Position numbers and translations under genes: made by a program. Under the pieces are notes generated by a model. That model had not been told where the DNA came from. It was given only the letters and a program-made list of their open reading frames with translations, and did no database searches. Positions 1-7,411 of a stretch of 64,000 nt of DNA are shown in pieces; within the stretch, counting starts at the first letter, position 1; the number at the start of each line of letters is the position of its first letter. The stretch lies in the NCBI RefSeq assembly GCF_050315115.1, contig NZ_JBNPOJ010000007.1, forward strand, positions 1-64,000. Reading direction: 5' to 3'. This stretch comes from Peptoniphilus_A sp022767005 (GTDB lineage: Bacteria > Bacillota > Clostridia > Tissierellales > Peptoniphilaceae).

Positions 1-71
1 TTAAAATCAAATCAATTATAGAATCTCAATTCAAATGAATTTGACTTTTTCCCTTTATTATATAATAATTC
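1..71. repeat. 71-bp copy of the 3' end of the histidine kinase gene at 5365
   Basis: Bases 1-71 match 5354-5424 at 70 of 71 positions; the one mismatch is base 51 against 5404. In the second copy the segment holds the last codons, the stop and 11 downstream bases of the histidine kinase gene. Here it joins directly at base 72 to a decayed tnpB. It is either the end of a second, truncated kinase copy or a piece moved by recombination. What lies to the left of base 1 would decide. Confidence 0.85.
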
Positions 72-905
72 TATTTTTATAGCCTCTTTTAGCAGTGCTA
101 TTCTTATTATAATTTTGAGGATTAATTTCTCTTTTAGACCATTCCTCAGATCTTTGAGTTTTTTATCTTAGAATAAACTTTTTCTAATTTTTGATTATTT
201 AAATTAACTAAATTTACATAATCATCACTTGTTATAGCTAGTTTGAAAACTCAAATATCAAGACCTACAATTAACTCTAGAGGTTCTAAAGGTCCCCCCC
301 CCTACCTGGAAGTCTCTTCTTTTGAATAATCTGCATGTAGTATCTGTACTTACCTCTAATATGCTTATGAATATCTCAACAGTATTTAGTCCTAGCTTTT
401 AAGACTTCTTTTATGTAGTTACTATCTTTATAATCTTTAGCTTGAATTTCTAGTTCAAACTAAACTAGTTTATTACTCTTAAATTTAATTCAAGAACTTT
501 TAGTTTTTCCTTCAATAGAAAATTCATCAGAGTTTAATGGCTTAAAATAACTTTTTTTAGCTCTTTTATAATTGAGCTTTTCTGCACCATTGAAAGCTCT
601 TTTAGCAAAATTTTGTACCTCAGGTCCACCAATATAGCTTTTAAAATGCTTTCAGGAAAGAATTAAAGATTTATCGACAGCTGTTTTTGTATAGCCATAA
701 AAGCCTCAATCCCTTTAAGCTGAATGTTGAGTTCCTTAAAGGATTTTGTTTTTAACAAAGACATATATTCCTTATCTGTCTTTACAGCTTTAATTTCGTT
801 TAAGAGAATAGTTTAAAGCAGTATTGTGTAAATCAATAGCAACCTTTGTTCTTTTGTTTATTTGTCAAACTCTAATATGAAGCTAAGTATAACTATTCGT
901 GCCAT
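72..905 (-). pseudogene. tnpB: Decayed TnpB (IS605 OrfB family) gene
   Basis: Reading the minus strand from an ATG at 905 (preceded by GAGGTG at good spacing) gives, in shifting frames with many stops, fragments characteristic of IS200/IS605-type TnpB. These include FNGAEKLNYKRAKKSYFKP, SIEGKTKSS, IKFKSNKLV, RTKYC and HIRGKYRYYMQ, followed by RSNNPQNYNKNSTAKRGYK-like remains near base 72. Stops, frameshifts and a run of nine C (294-302) show it is dead. The C-terminal RuvC/zinc-ribbon end is missing at the junction with the 71-bp kinase repeat. No TnpA gene or clear element end is visible. Confidence 0.75.
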
Positions 906-1040
906 TTATTTCACCTCATCTCTTATATTGAATATGTTAGAAAAAAACAAAATTCTTCACACTACACACAGGCATATATCCTTTAAACAAAAAATTCATC
1001 CAATAACTAAAGTTAGGTGTTTTAGGAATGAATTATTATA

Positions 1041-1067
1041 AAAATAAACCCCAGAAACAACTGGGAT
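1041..1067 (-). terminator. Intrinsic terminator of the nitrilase operon
   Basis: A CCCCAG/CTGGG stem (1049-1054 with 1061-1065, six-base loop) is followed on the minus strand by a T-rich stretch (1041-1048). It lies 40 bp after the amidohydrolase stop. Confidence 0.7.
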
Positions 1068-1106
1068 TTAAAAATTCTAGCACATAATAATAAATAATAA
1101 TGATGC

Positions 1107-1940
1107 CTATTTTAATTTGTTTTCAACTACACTATATATATCTACTCTTCTATTTTTTAATGTTCCAATCTTATTTCTTATTTCTTCAACATAATCTAAA
1201 TCTATTTCTGCAAGTATTACCCCTTCTCTATCAGATGCTTTTGCAATAATATTTCCCCAAGGGTCTATTATAATAGTTTTGCCATAAGATGCAATAGAAG
1301 GTTTTTGACCTATTTGAGCAGGAGCTACAACATAACAGCCATTTTCAATCGCTCTTGTTCTTAGAATAGGTTCCCAATGATCTTTTCCTGTATTCATTGT
1401 AAAGTTGGCAGGAACGAATAATATATTTGCACCTTTTAAAGCCATTAATCTATATAACTCTGGAAATCTCATATCATAGCATATCGAAAAACCTAAGTTG
1501 CCAACTTCTTTTGTATCATAAGTTACAATTTCATCTCCAGGATGCACTTTCTTAGATTCTCTAATGTTTGGTCCATTTAGTACATCTACATCAAATGGAT
1601 GAAGTTTATGATATTTTGATTTTAATTCTCCGTCAGGTCCAACTAGAAAATTACAATTATAAGGAATTTCTCCTCCTCTTTCTTCATATATACTTCCTGC
1701 ATGAATCCAAATTTTATATTTTTTAGCAAGATCTGAAATTATTTCAAAAGTCTTACCACCGGGAATTTTTTCTGCTACTTTTTTTGAATCATCTCCAATA
1801 TAATTAGATCCTTCAGGAAAAGAAACAATTTTTGCTCCTTTTTCGGCAGACTCTATTATATACTTTTTAATTTTCTCTAAATTTTCTTCTTTATTTTGTT
1901 GTGAATTAAGTTGTACTGCGGCTAATAAAAATTTATTCAT
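1107..1940 (-). CDS. Nitrilase-superfamily amidohydrolase (Nit2/omega-amidase-like)
   Basis: A 277-residue carbon-nitrogen hydrolase. The Glu-Lys-Cys triad is visible: E43 in SFPEGS, K112 in YHKLHP and C154 in SICYDMRFPEL, the last followed by the RFPE signature typical of the Nit2/omega-amidase branch. It should hydrolyse an amide or carbamoyl acid in the cytoplasm; the substrate cannot be read from sequence. The start follows GAGGAGG, and the ATG directly abuts the stop of the upstream lyase-like gene, so the two are translationally linked. The order SLC13 transporter, lyase-like protein, amidohydrolase suggests import and breakdown of an amidated or substituted dicarboxylate. This gene is last in the operon. 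Confidence 0.85.
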   Translation of the reverse strand: MNKFLLAAVQLNSQQNKEENLEKIKKYIIESAEKGAKIVSFPEGSNYIGDDSKKVAEKIPGGKTFEIISDLAKKYKIWIHAGSIYEERGGEIPYNCNFLVGPDGELKSKYHKLHPFDVDVLNGPNIRESKKVHPGDEIVTYDTKEVGNLGFSICYDMRFPELYRLMALKGANILFVPANFTMNTGKDHWEPILRTRAIENGCYVVAPAQIGQKPSIASYGKTIIIDPWGNIIAKASDREGVILAEIDLDYVEEIRNKIGTLKNRRVDIYSVVENKLK

Positions 1941-2813
1941 CTATTTCGCCTCCTCATCGTAATACTTAGAGTATTCCTTAGTTATACTTTCAAGTCCCAT
2001 TAGGTTATAAAGTTTAAGAGCAGGAGAAATCATTTTATCTCTTGATTTCAGTGTTGATTTATTTTTTATCAAATCTTCAAATATCCTTTCTAAAGCAAAT
2101 GATGTTGATAAAATAGATGACATTGGATATAAACCTAGTTTGTAATTATATTTACTTAATTCTTCAAAACTTAAACTAGCAGGGAATCCTTTTTCGTTTA
2201 AATTAATCATTAGCTTAATTTCAGCCTCTTTTGAAACTTTTTTCACTTGTTCTAGATCTTTTAAACCGTCGACATAGGCACAATCAGCACCAAGTTCTTT
2301 AGCTTTATTAACTCTTTCTATAGCCTTATCAATTCCATAATCATACATGTTTGCGGCTGTTCTATAAACTATTACAAAATCCTTTGAAACGCTATCTCTA
2401 ATTGCCTTTATTTTAGGTCCTATTAATGAGAAATCAACTACTTCATGGCTTGTTGGAGTTGAAGCTGGTAATAACTTGTCATCAATTTGGAGACCAGATG
2501 CTCCACATTTTTCATATAAGCTTGCCGCATGCGCTGCATGAATCGCATTACCAAATCCATTATCCATATCTGTTATTAGTGGTAATTTAGTTATATTACT
2601 AATGTTAATAATTGATTCAGAAAAATCATTAACATTTAATAAACCAATATCTGGTAATCCTAATTTAGCATATGCAAGTGAACCACCTGATAAAAATAAA
2701 CATTTAAATCCAGCTTTTTCTGCATATTTTGCACTCACACAATCATATATTCCTGGAATCATGATAAATTCATTTTCATTAATCATTTTTCTTAAATCTT
2801 TTGTTTTATTCAT
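1941..2813 (-). CDS. Isocitrate lyase/PEP mutase superfamily protein
   Basis: A 290-residue alpha/beta-barrel protein of the PEP mutase/isocitrate lyase superfamily, related to methylisocitrate lyase and 2,3-dimethylmalate lyase. Visible features are PGIYDCVSA near residue 20, the metal-binding TDMDNGFGN (D82, D84), and a mobile gating loop at about 111-119 (DDKLLPAST). Isocitrate and methylisocitrate lyases carry KKCGH or KRCGH in that loop; here the catalytic Cys is absent. A simple isocitrate or methylisocitrate lyase is therefore unlikely. C-C lyase, C-C hydrolase or oxaloacetate decarboxylase activity fits better. Sits between the SLC13 transporter and the amidohydrolase with close spacing. 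Start follows AAGGAGG. Confidence 0.8.
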   Translation of the reverse strand: MNKTKDLRKMINENEFIMIPGIYDCVSAKYAEKAGFKCLFLSGGSLAYAKLGLPDIGLLNVNDFSESIINISNITKLPLITDMDNGFGNAIHAAHAASLYEKCGASGLQIDDKLLPASTPTSHEVVDFSLIGPKIKAIRDSVSKDFVIVYRTAANMYDYGIDKAIERVNKAKELGADCAYVDGLKDLEQVKKVSKEAEIKLMINLNEKGFPASLSFEELSKYNYKLGLYPMSSILSTSFALERIFEDLIKNKSTLKSRDKMISPALKLYNLMGLESITKEYSKYYDEEAK

Positions 2814-2823
2814 ATTTTCCTCC

Positions 2824-4071
2824 TTATGCTAAATATTGTAAATATATAGTTACTGTTCCTATTAAGAAAAAGATTATTGTGTATGGAAATCCTACTCTGA
2901 AATAATCTTTAAATTCATATCCACCTGCTTCCCAAACTAATAAGTTTGGTCCAGTTCCAAAAGGTGTACAAAAAGCTCCTGATGTTCCTATCGCTACACA
3001 CATTACTAATGCTCTTGGATCAATATTAGTTGATTCAGCAATAAGAATTGCTATTGGACAAAGGATAGCTGTTAAAGATGTTCCCATCATAAATTGAGTA
3101 CCAATCACTGCAATTCCTAATACAAATGCTACAATTATAATTGGTGGTAATGTACTTAATGAACCAGACATTTTTGATATTAAAAATTCAGCTGCTCCAG
3201 TTTCACTTAAAGCTTTGCTTAGTGGAAATATACCAGCTACTAAGAATAAAGTTGATACAGAAAATTGTTTAACAGCATCTTCTGTTGAAATACAACCAGT
3301 CAAGACAACAAGTATAGCTCCTAGAGCTGCTGCTAAATGCATAGGAATGATTTTTGTAGCCATGCAAATTACTATTCCAACAAATATCAAAGCTACAATT
3401 GTCATTTTTATAGGATCTTTTTCTGCTAATTGAATATTTTGAGCTTCTTCATTTACATCTTTATTAGGAAGTTTATTTACTCCATAAAAATATATGTATA
3501 TAAGCCCTGCTATAGCAATAGGAAGTCCTATTGGAGTGAATTCAAAAAATGAGAATCCTCTAATGCCAGCATCTTCCAAAAATCCTTGAGCTACTATATG
3601 TGAACCTCCGCCAATAAGTGTTACAGTTCCTCCCATAGAAGCTGCAAAAGCAAGTGCCATATAAATTTTAGAAAGTTTTACACCTGACTTTTTACCCATT
3701 GCACCTGCTATCGGCATTAAACAACCTGTTGTACCAGTATCATTTAAAAATGATGATAATAAGATTGATACAAATGATGTTCCTAATACTACACCTTTTT
3801 CACTTCTACCAATTAAACCTATAATTTTTTCTCCAAGAAAATCTGCAAGTCCAGTGTTAAATATAGCTCCACCTACTACAAGCAAAGACATAAAGAACAC
3901 TACCGTTGTATTAGCAAAATCTGAAAAAGCGGTTTTTGGATCTAATACACCGAATAAAGCTAAAGCTGTTGGAATACTTGCCCCTATTAATACAGGATGA
4001 AATTTCTTAGAAATTAATAAGATTACTGCTATTATGAAAATAACAATCGCAATTATACCTTTAGTTGTCAT
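2824..4071 (-). CDS. SLC13/DASS-family anion (di/tricarboxylate) transporter
   Basis: A 415-residue integral membrane protein of the divalent anion:sodium symporter/ArsB-NhaD superfamily, with about 11 hydrophobic segments. Two related halves each contain a polar break in a helix: NDTGTTGCLMPIAG around residue 110 and a GTSGAFCTPFGTGPN region near 365. Family members import dicarboxylates, sulfate or related anions with sodium across the cytoplasmic membrane. First gene of a three-gene operon with the lyase-like and amidohydrolase genes, so it probably imports their substrate. A long structured leader (4126-4251) and a divergent LysR gene precede it. Start follows GAGGAGG. Confidence 0.8.
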   Translation of the reverse strand: MTTKGIIAIVIFIIAVILLISKKFHPVLIGASIPTALALFGVLDPKTAFSDFANTTVVFFMSLLVVGGAIFNTGLADFLGEKIIGLIGRSEKGVVLGTSFVSILLSSFLNDTGTTGCLMPIAGAMGKKSGVKLSKIYMALAFAASMGGTVTLIGGGSHIVAQGFLEDAGIRGFSFFEFTPIGLPIAIAGLIYIYFYGVNKLPNKDVNEEAQNIQLAEKDPIKMTIVALIFVGIVICMATKIIPMHLAAALGAILVVLTGCISTEDAVKQFSVSTLFLVAGIFPLSKALSETGAAEFLISKMSGSLSTLPPIIIVAFVLGIAVIGTQFMMGTSLTAILCPIAILIAESTNIDPRALVMCVAIGTSGAFCTPFGTGPNLLVWEAGGYEFKDYFRVGFPYTIIFFLIGTVTIYLQYLA

Positions 4072-4125
4072 ATAATAACCTCCTCGTATAATAATGTTGT
4101 AGTTAAAAATTACATTTTCTTTTCT

Positions 4126-4251
4126 ATCCCATACTCATTATGGGATAATATTTGTATAGATAGAGGTCCGTAGTTCACCTCTTTGAAGCTTTCCTTCCTA
4201 AATAAGGTTTACGCCTCTCCTTTACACCTTTATATTATAGAAATCGATTTC
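4126..4251 (-). promoter_or_regulatory. Structured leader and palindrome between SLC13 and LysR genes
   Basis: On the minus strand, 5' to 3': a perfect 12-bp palindrome GAAATCGATTTC (4240-4251), then three adjacent hairpins (CCT/AGG at 4197-4207, GAAG/CTTC at 4185-4197, AGAGGT/ACCTCT at 4162-4182). A further 8-bp stem ATCCCATA/TATGGGAT lies at 4126-4146. This is far more structure than flanking AT-rich spacers show. The palindrome may be the LysR operator; the hairpin block could be a riboswitch or attenuator. It does not fit any riboswitch class I could recall by eye. Confidence 0.4.
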
Positions 4252-4348
4252 TTTAATATAATTTTATATCACGTTATGTTATAATAAAAATACTTTTTAT
4301 TGAATATCAAGCATAAAATTTATGTTATACTTGATTAAAGGTGATTTC

Positions 4349-5275
4349 GTGGATGAGAAGAGATATACGTATTTTAAAATGATTTTTAAAGAAAAAAATA
4401 TTACTAAAGCATCAGAGAAACTTTATGTGTCTCAACCTGCTTTAAGCTCCTACTTAATAAGATTAGAAGAAGAAATTGGATGTAAACTTTTTACAAGAGA
4501 TAAAAATGGGTTAAACCTGACATCAATTGGAAAAGATTATCTAAACTATCTTGAGGAAATAAAAAGATTGGATGATGAATTTAATTTAAAAGTATCCAAA
4601 TATAAAAAGACAAGTTCATTTCCAAAAGAGATTAATTTTGGAATCACTCCATGGATAGGCGCTTACATTACTTCTAATATAACATCAGAATTTAATAAGA
4701 CCTTTCCCAACACAAAAATCAACTTTACAGAAGGTGAAGGATATGTTTTACTAGATTATTACATGAATAATAAAATAGACTCCTTTATTAGTATTGATGT
4801 TATATCAAGAAAAATAAACACCAAAACGACATCATCTTTTGAACTGAGAAATGATAAAATTTTTATAATTATATCTGAGTCAAACGTCTATGGCTTAAAA
4901 CCTAATACTTTAGACAACCCTTACAAAATAGATGCAGATCTTTTGAGTAACAAAAATATTATATTTGGGCAAAAAACACAAGCGCTTTATACATGTGCAA
5001 AAAATATAATTTCATATTATAAGTTAGAACCAAACTCTGCAATGTATTTTAAAAATATAAATAATATTCTTGAGCTTGCTAAAAGTGGTAATGGAATTGC
5101 ATTTATCCCTAAGTATTATATACAAAAAGGTCCGAATATAGACAATTGCCTATTTTTCACAGAAGAAAATGAGCTTTTTGATTATAAAAGGATGTTTTTT
5201 TATAGGAATAATGAGTTTAAAATATTTTATGAAGAGTTTGGGAGATTATTAAAATCCATATTTGAAAAATTATAA
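4349..5275 (+). CDS. LysR-family transcriptional regulator
   Basis: N-terminal LysR winged helix (YTYFKMIFKEKNITKASEKLYVSQPALSSYL, shown in parts: FKMIFKEKNITKASEKL then VSQPALSSYLIRLEEEIG) is followed by a periplasmic-binding-like effector domain from about residue 90. I chose the GTG at 4349, preceded by AAAGGTGA, because it gives the usual short tail before the first helix. An in-frame ATG at 4322 would add nine residues. Divergent from the SLC13/lyase/amidohydrolase operon, the classic arrangement for a LysR activator that senses the pathway substrate or product. The effector is unknown. Confidence 0.88.
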   Translation: MDEKRYTYFKMIFKEKNITKASEKLYVSQPALSSYLIRLEEEIGCKLFTRDKNGLNLTSIGKDYLNYLEEIKRLDDEFNLKVSKYKKTSSFPKEINFGITPWIGAYITSNITSEFNKTFPNTKINFTEGEGYVLLDYYMNNKIDSFISIDVISRKINTKTTSSFELRNDKIFIIISESNVYGLKPNTLDNPYKIDADLLSNKNIIFGQKTQALYTCAKNIISYYKLEPNSAMYFKNINNILELAKSGNGIAFIPKYYIQKGPNIDNCLFFTEENELFDYKRMFFYRNNEFKIFYEEFGRLLKSIFEKL

Positions 5276-5281
5276 ATAAAA

Positions 5282-5350
5282 GGGTCTGTTGCAAAAGTCC
5301 CAAAATAAAAAAGGTGATGCACAAAATAGATAATTCTATTTTAAAACATA
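5282..5350. repeat. Palindrome and hairpin element after LysR gene
   Basis: Contains an imperfect palindrome GGGTCTGTTGCAAAAGTCCC (5282-5301), which resembles a TTGCAA-centred insertion-sequence end and the palindrome at 40564-40593. A second hairpin AAAATAGA/TCTATTTT (5323-5330 with 5335-5342) sits inside a segment resembling the secA terminator at 51826-51875. No transposase is attached. It may serve as a terminator between the convergent LysR and kinase genes. Confidence 0.4.
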
Positions 5351-5364
5351 GCCTTAAAATCAAA

Positions 5365-6351
5365 TCAATTATAGAATCTCAATTCAAATGAATTTGACTT
5401 TTTACCTTTATTATATAATAATTCACCATTTTGTTTTTCCATAACGGACTTAGCCATGGGAAGACCTATCCCATAGCCCTTAGATTTAGGATTAACTTTA
5501 TAAAAACGCTTGAAAACTTTCTCTAGCATTTGTTTATTCATACCTCGAGAAAAATCTTCAACAATTATACTTTTATACAAGTTTGTTTCTTTAAGATATA
5601 TTTCAATATGGTTATTTTTTGTTGCTTCTATTCCGTTTTTTACAACATTAAAGACTGCTTCATAAGTCCAGCTTTTATCACATATAAGGATAAAGTCATC
5701 TCCATGAATATTGATGTTGACATCCCTTGTTGAAAAATAGTCGGAAATATTTGTAATTATTTCATCCACAAATTCCTTTACTGAAACTTTATCTTTTGAC
5801 ATTTCAATTGTACCTGAATCAAGAGAAGCAAGTTTTAACAAAATATCTGCCAAATTGTAAAGCCTTAGTAAATTATCTCTAAGCCTAATGATGTATTCTT
5901 TTGAATTTTTTTCTTCACTGCCTTCCAATAGGTCAATTAGCAGTAATGATCCAGTTAAAGGCGTTTTTATCTGATGGGCGATATCCTCTGTGTATTCTCT
6001 CAAAATTTCTTTGTTCTTTTCTGAATTATCAGCAATTTGCTTGTTTTCTAGTATTATTTTTATTATTTCATCTCTTAATTTTCCAAATTCATCATCAATT
6101 ATTTCCTCATTGCTAGAATCTATATCTAATGAATGTAAGAGAAGGAAAATATTATTTATTTTGTCATCTAGTTCCCTTTCTTTTTTCTTCTCCCTTTTTA
6201 CAAGCAAGATAAATAAAAAAAGATTTATTAACGAAAATCCTAAAAGTGTTAGAATATCAAACCTAGGACTGAGATAAACAATTATAAAACACAGAAATAA
6301 ATTTAGTGTTACTATTAAAATAATATTTTTGTATTTATTCCAAAAGGTCAT
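5365..6351 (-). CDS. Sensor histidine kinase, small intramembrane-sensing type
   Basis: About 328 residues: two membrane helices near the N-terminus with a very short extracellular link, then a dimerisation/phosphoacceptor segment EDIAHQIKTPL (His about residue 126) and an HATPase_c domain. N-, G1- and G2-like motifs are VVKNGIEAT, VEDFSRGM and KGYGIGLPMAK. This matches BceS/GraS-type kinases that monitor antimicrobial-peptide transporters. I chose the ATG at 6351 (after GGTGGG); an upstream in-frame start at 6408 would lie inside the response regulator gene. The genes overlap by 17 bp. No BceAB-type ABC transporter is adjacent, which is unusual for this kinase type. Its last codons are duplicated at 1-71. 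Confidence 0.85.
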   Translation of the reverse strand: MTFWNKYKNIILIVTLNLFLCFIIVYLSPRFDILTLLGFSLINLFLFILLVKREKKKERELDDKINNIFLLLHSLDIDSSNEEIIDDEFGKLRDEIIKIILENKQIADNSEKNKEILREYTEDIAHQIKTPLTGSLLLIDLLEGSEEKNSKEYIIRLRDNLLRLYNLADILLKLASLDSGTIEMSKDKVSVKEFVDEIITNISDYFSTRDVNINIHGDDFILICDKSWTYEAVFNVVKNGIEATKNNHIEIYLKETNLYKSIIVEDFSRGMNKQMLEKVFKRFYKVNPKSKGYGIGLPMAKSVMEKQNGELLYNKGKKSNSFELRFYN

Positions 6352-7003
6352 TGTCCCACCTATATCCAATTCCTCTAACGGTTTTAATATGCTTTCCATA
6401 TCTGCCAAGCTTCGACCTTAATCTTTTTATCGTCACTGTCAAAGTGTTGTCGTTTACTTCATATAAATCATAACCCCATACATAATCAAGTATTCTCTCT
6501 CTTAGTAGATTTATATCTTGATTCTCTAAAAGAATTTCAAGAACAGAAAATTCTTTTAAGTTAAGGTCTATGTTTACTCCAGCTATAGTAGCTGATTTCG
6601 ATGTAAAATCTAAAGTTAAATCTTTAAATATTAAAGTATCCGTCTTTTTGACCTTTCTCCTAAAGACATTGTCAATTCTTGCTTTAAGTATAGGAAGAGA
6701 AAAGGGCTTAGTAATATAGTCATCGGCTCCCTGTGAAAGTCCTTTTACTACATATTGGTCTTCATTTTTGACAGTAAGCATAATAGTAGGAATGTCTGAA
6801 AATTCTCTTAGCCATTTCAAAAAATCAAATCCAGATCCATCGGGAAGATTTGCATCAAGCAAGATTAAATCAAAATCGCTAAAATTTATATTTTCTAAGC
6901 TTGATAGTTTGTCATACACAATTGTTTCTATATCATATTTTTTTAAATAAGTCTCTACTGCAAAGGCAATTGTATTGTCATCTTCAATCATTAATATTTT
7001 CAA
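6335..7003 (-). CDS. OmpR-family response regulator
   Basis: A 222-residue regulator: receiver domain with acidic pair EDD (8-10), phosphoacceptor D50 in LILLDANLPD and TKPF lysine near 100, followed by an OmpR/PhoB winged helix (VNDNTLTVTIKRLRSKL, then VRGIGYRW). It precedes and overlaps the histidine kinase gene, so they form a cognate pair. It likely controls a cell-envelope stress or peptide-resistance target that is not next to it. First gene of the two-gene operon. Confidence 0.9.
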   Translation of the reverse strand: MKILMIEDDNTIAFAVETYLKKYDIETIVYDKLSSLENINFSDFDLILLDANLPDGSGFDFLKWLREFSDIPTIMLTVKNEDQYVVKGLSQGADDYITKPFSLPILKARIDNVFRRKVKKTDTLIFKDLTLDFTSKSATIAGVNIDLNLKEFSVLEILLENQDINLLRERILDYVWGYDLYEVNDNTLTVTIKRLRSKLGRYGKHIKTVRGIGYRWDNDLLE

Positions 7004-7300
7004 TTTTAAACTCCAATATTCATATAACTTGCACTTAAAATACCTGTAATTCTATCAAGTATTTACATAGTTGCATTATCATCTCGACTTAAAATAATCT
7101 TCTACTTTATAGATTTTTTCAATAATATTATACTATATTTTACAATTTAATCTTTATAAATTCTTAAACCAAGTTTCTTTCACTTTTTTCAATCATAATT
7201 ATTTTGTATCAGTAATAGTATCGTGAATAAATTAAAGAAAAAAACTCCACTGAAAATTACCTTGATTTATTTAAACTTTTTAGGAATATTGAAATATAAA
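7004..7300. other. AT-rich spacer upstream of the response regulator
   Basis: No coding potential, repeat or recognisable RNA was found here beyond the terminator at its right edge. It must hold the promoter of the two-component operon, but no near-consensus box stood out. Confidence 0.5.
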
Positions 7301-7335
7301 AATCGACATAAAGGATTAAAACCTCTATGCCGATT
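7301..7335 (-). terminator. Intrinsic terminator of the threonine operon
   Basis: A 14-bp stem with two wobble positions (7301-7314 with 7322-7335, seven-base loop) is followed on the minus strand by TTTTTATATTT. It lies about 75 bp after the thrC-thrB stop. Confidence 0.75.
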
Positions 7336-7411
7336 AAATTTAAGAAAACAAATTACTAATGTATCCTTTTAAAATATTAAATTTTTTATTTCTTATTTTG
7401 TAAAAATTTCA

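Noticed and set aside
294..302. Run of nine C as a phase-variable tract
   Set aside because: It lies inside the dead tnpB remnant with stops on both sides, so slippage would not restore a protein.
5282..5301. IS6/IS1182-type insertion sequence end
   Set aside because: No transposase, no second end and no target duplication nearby.
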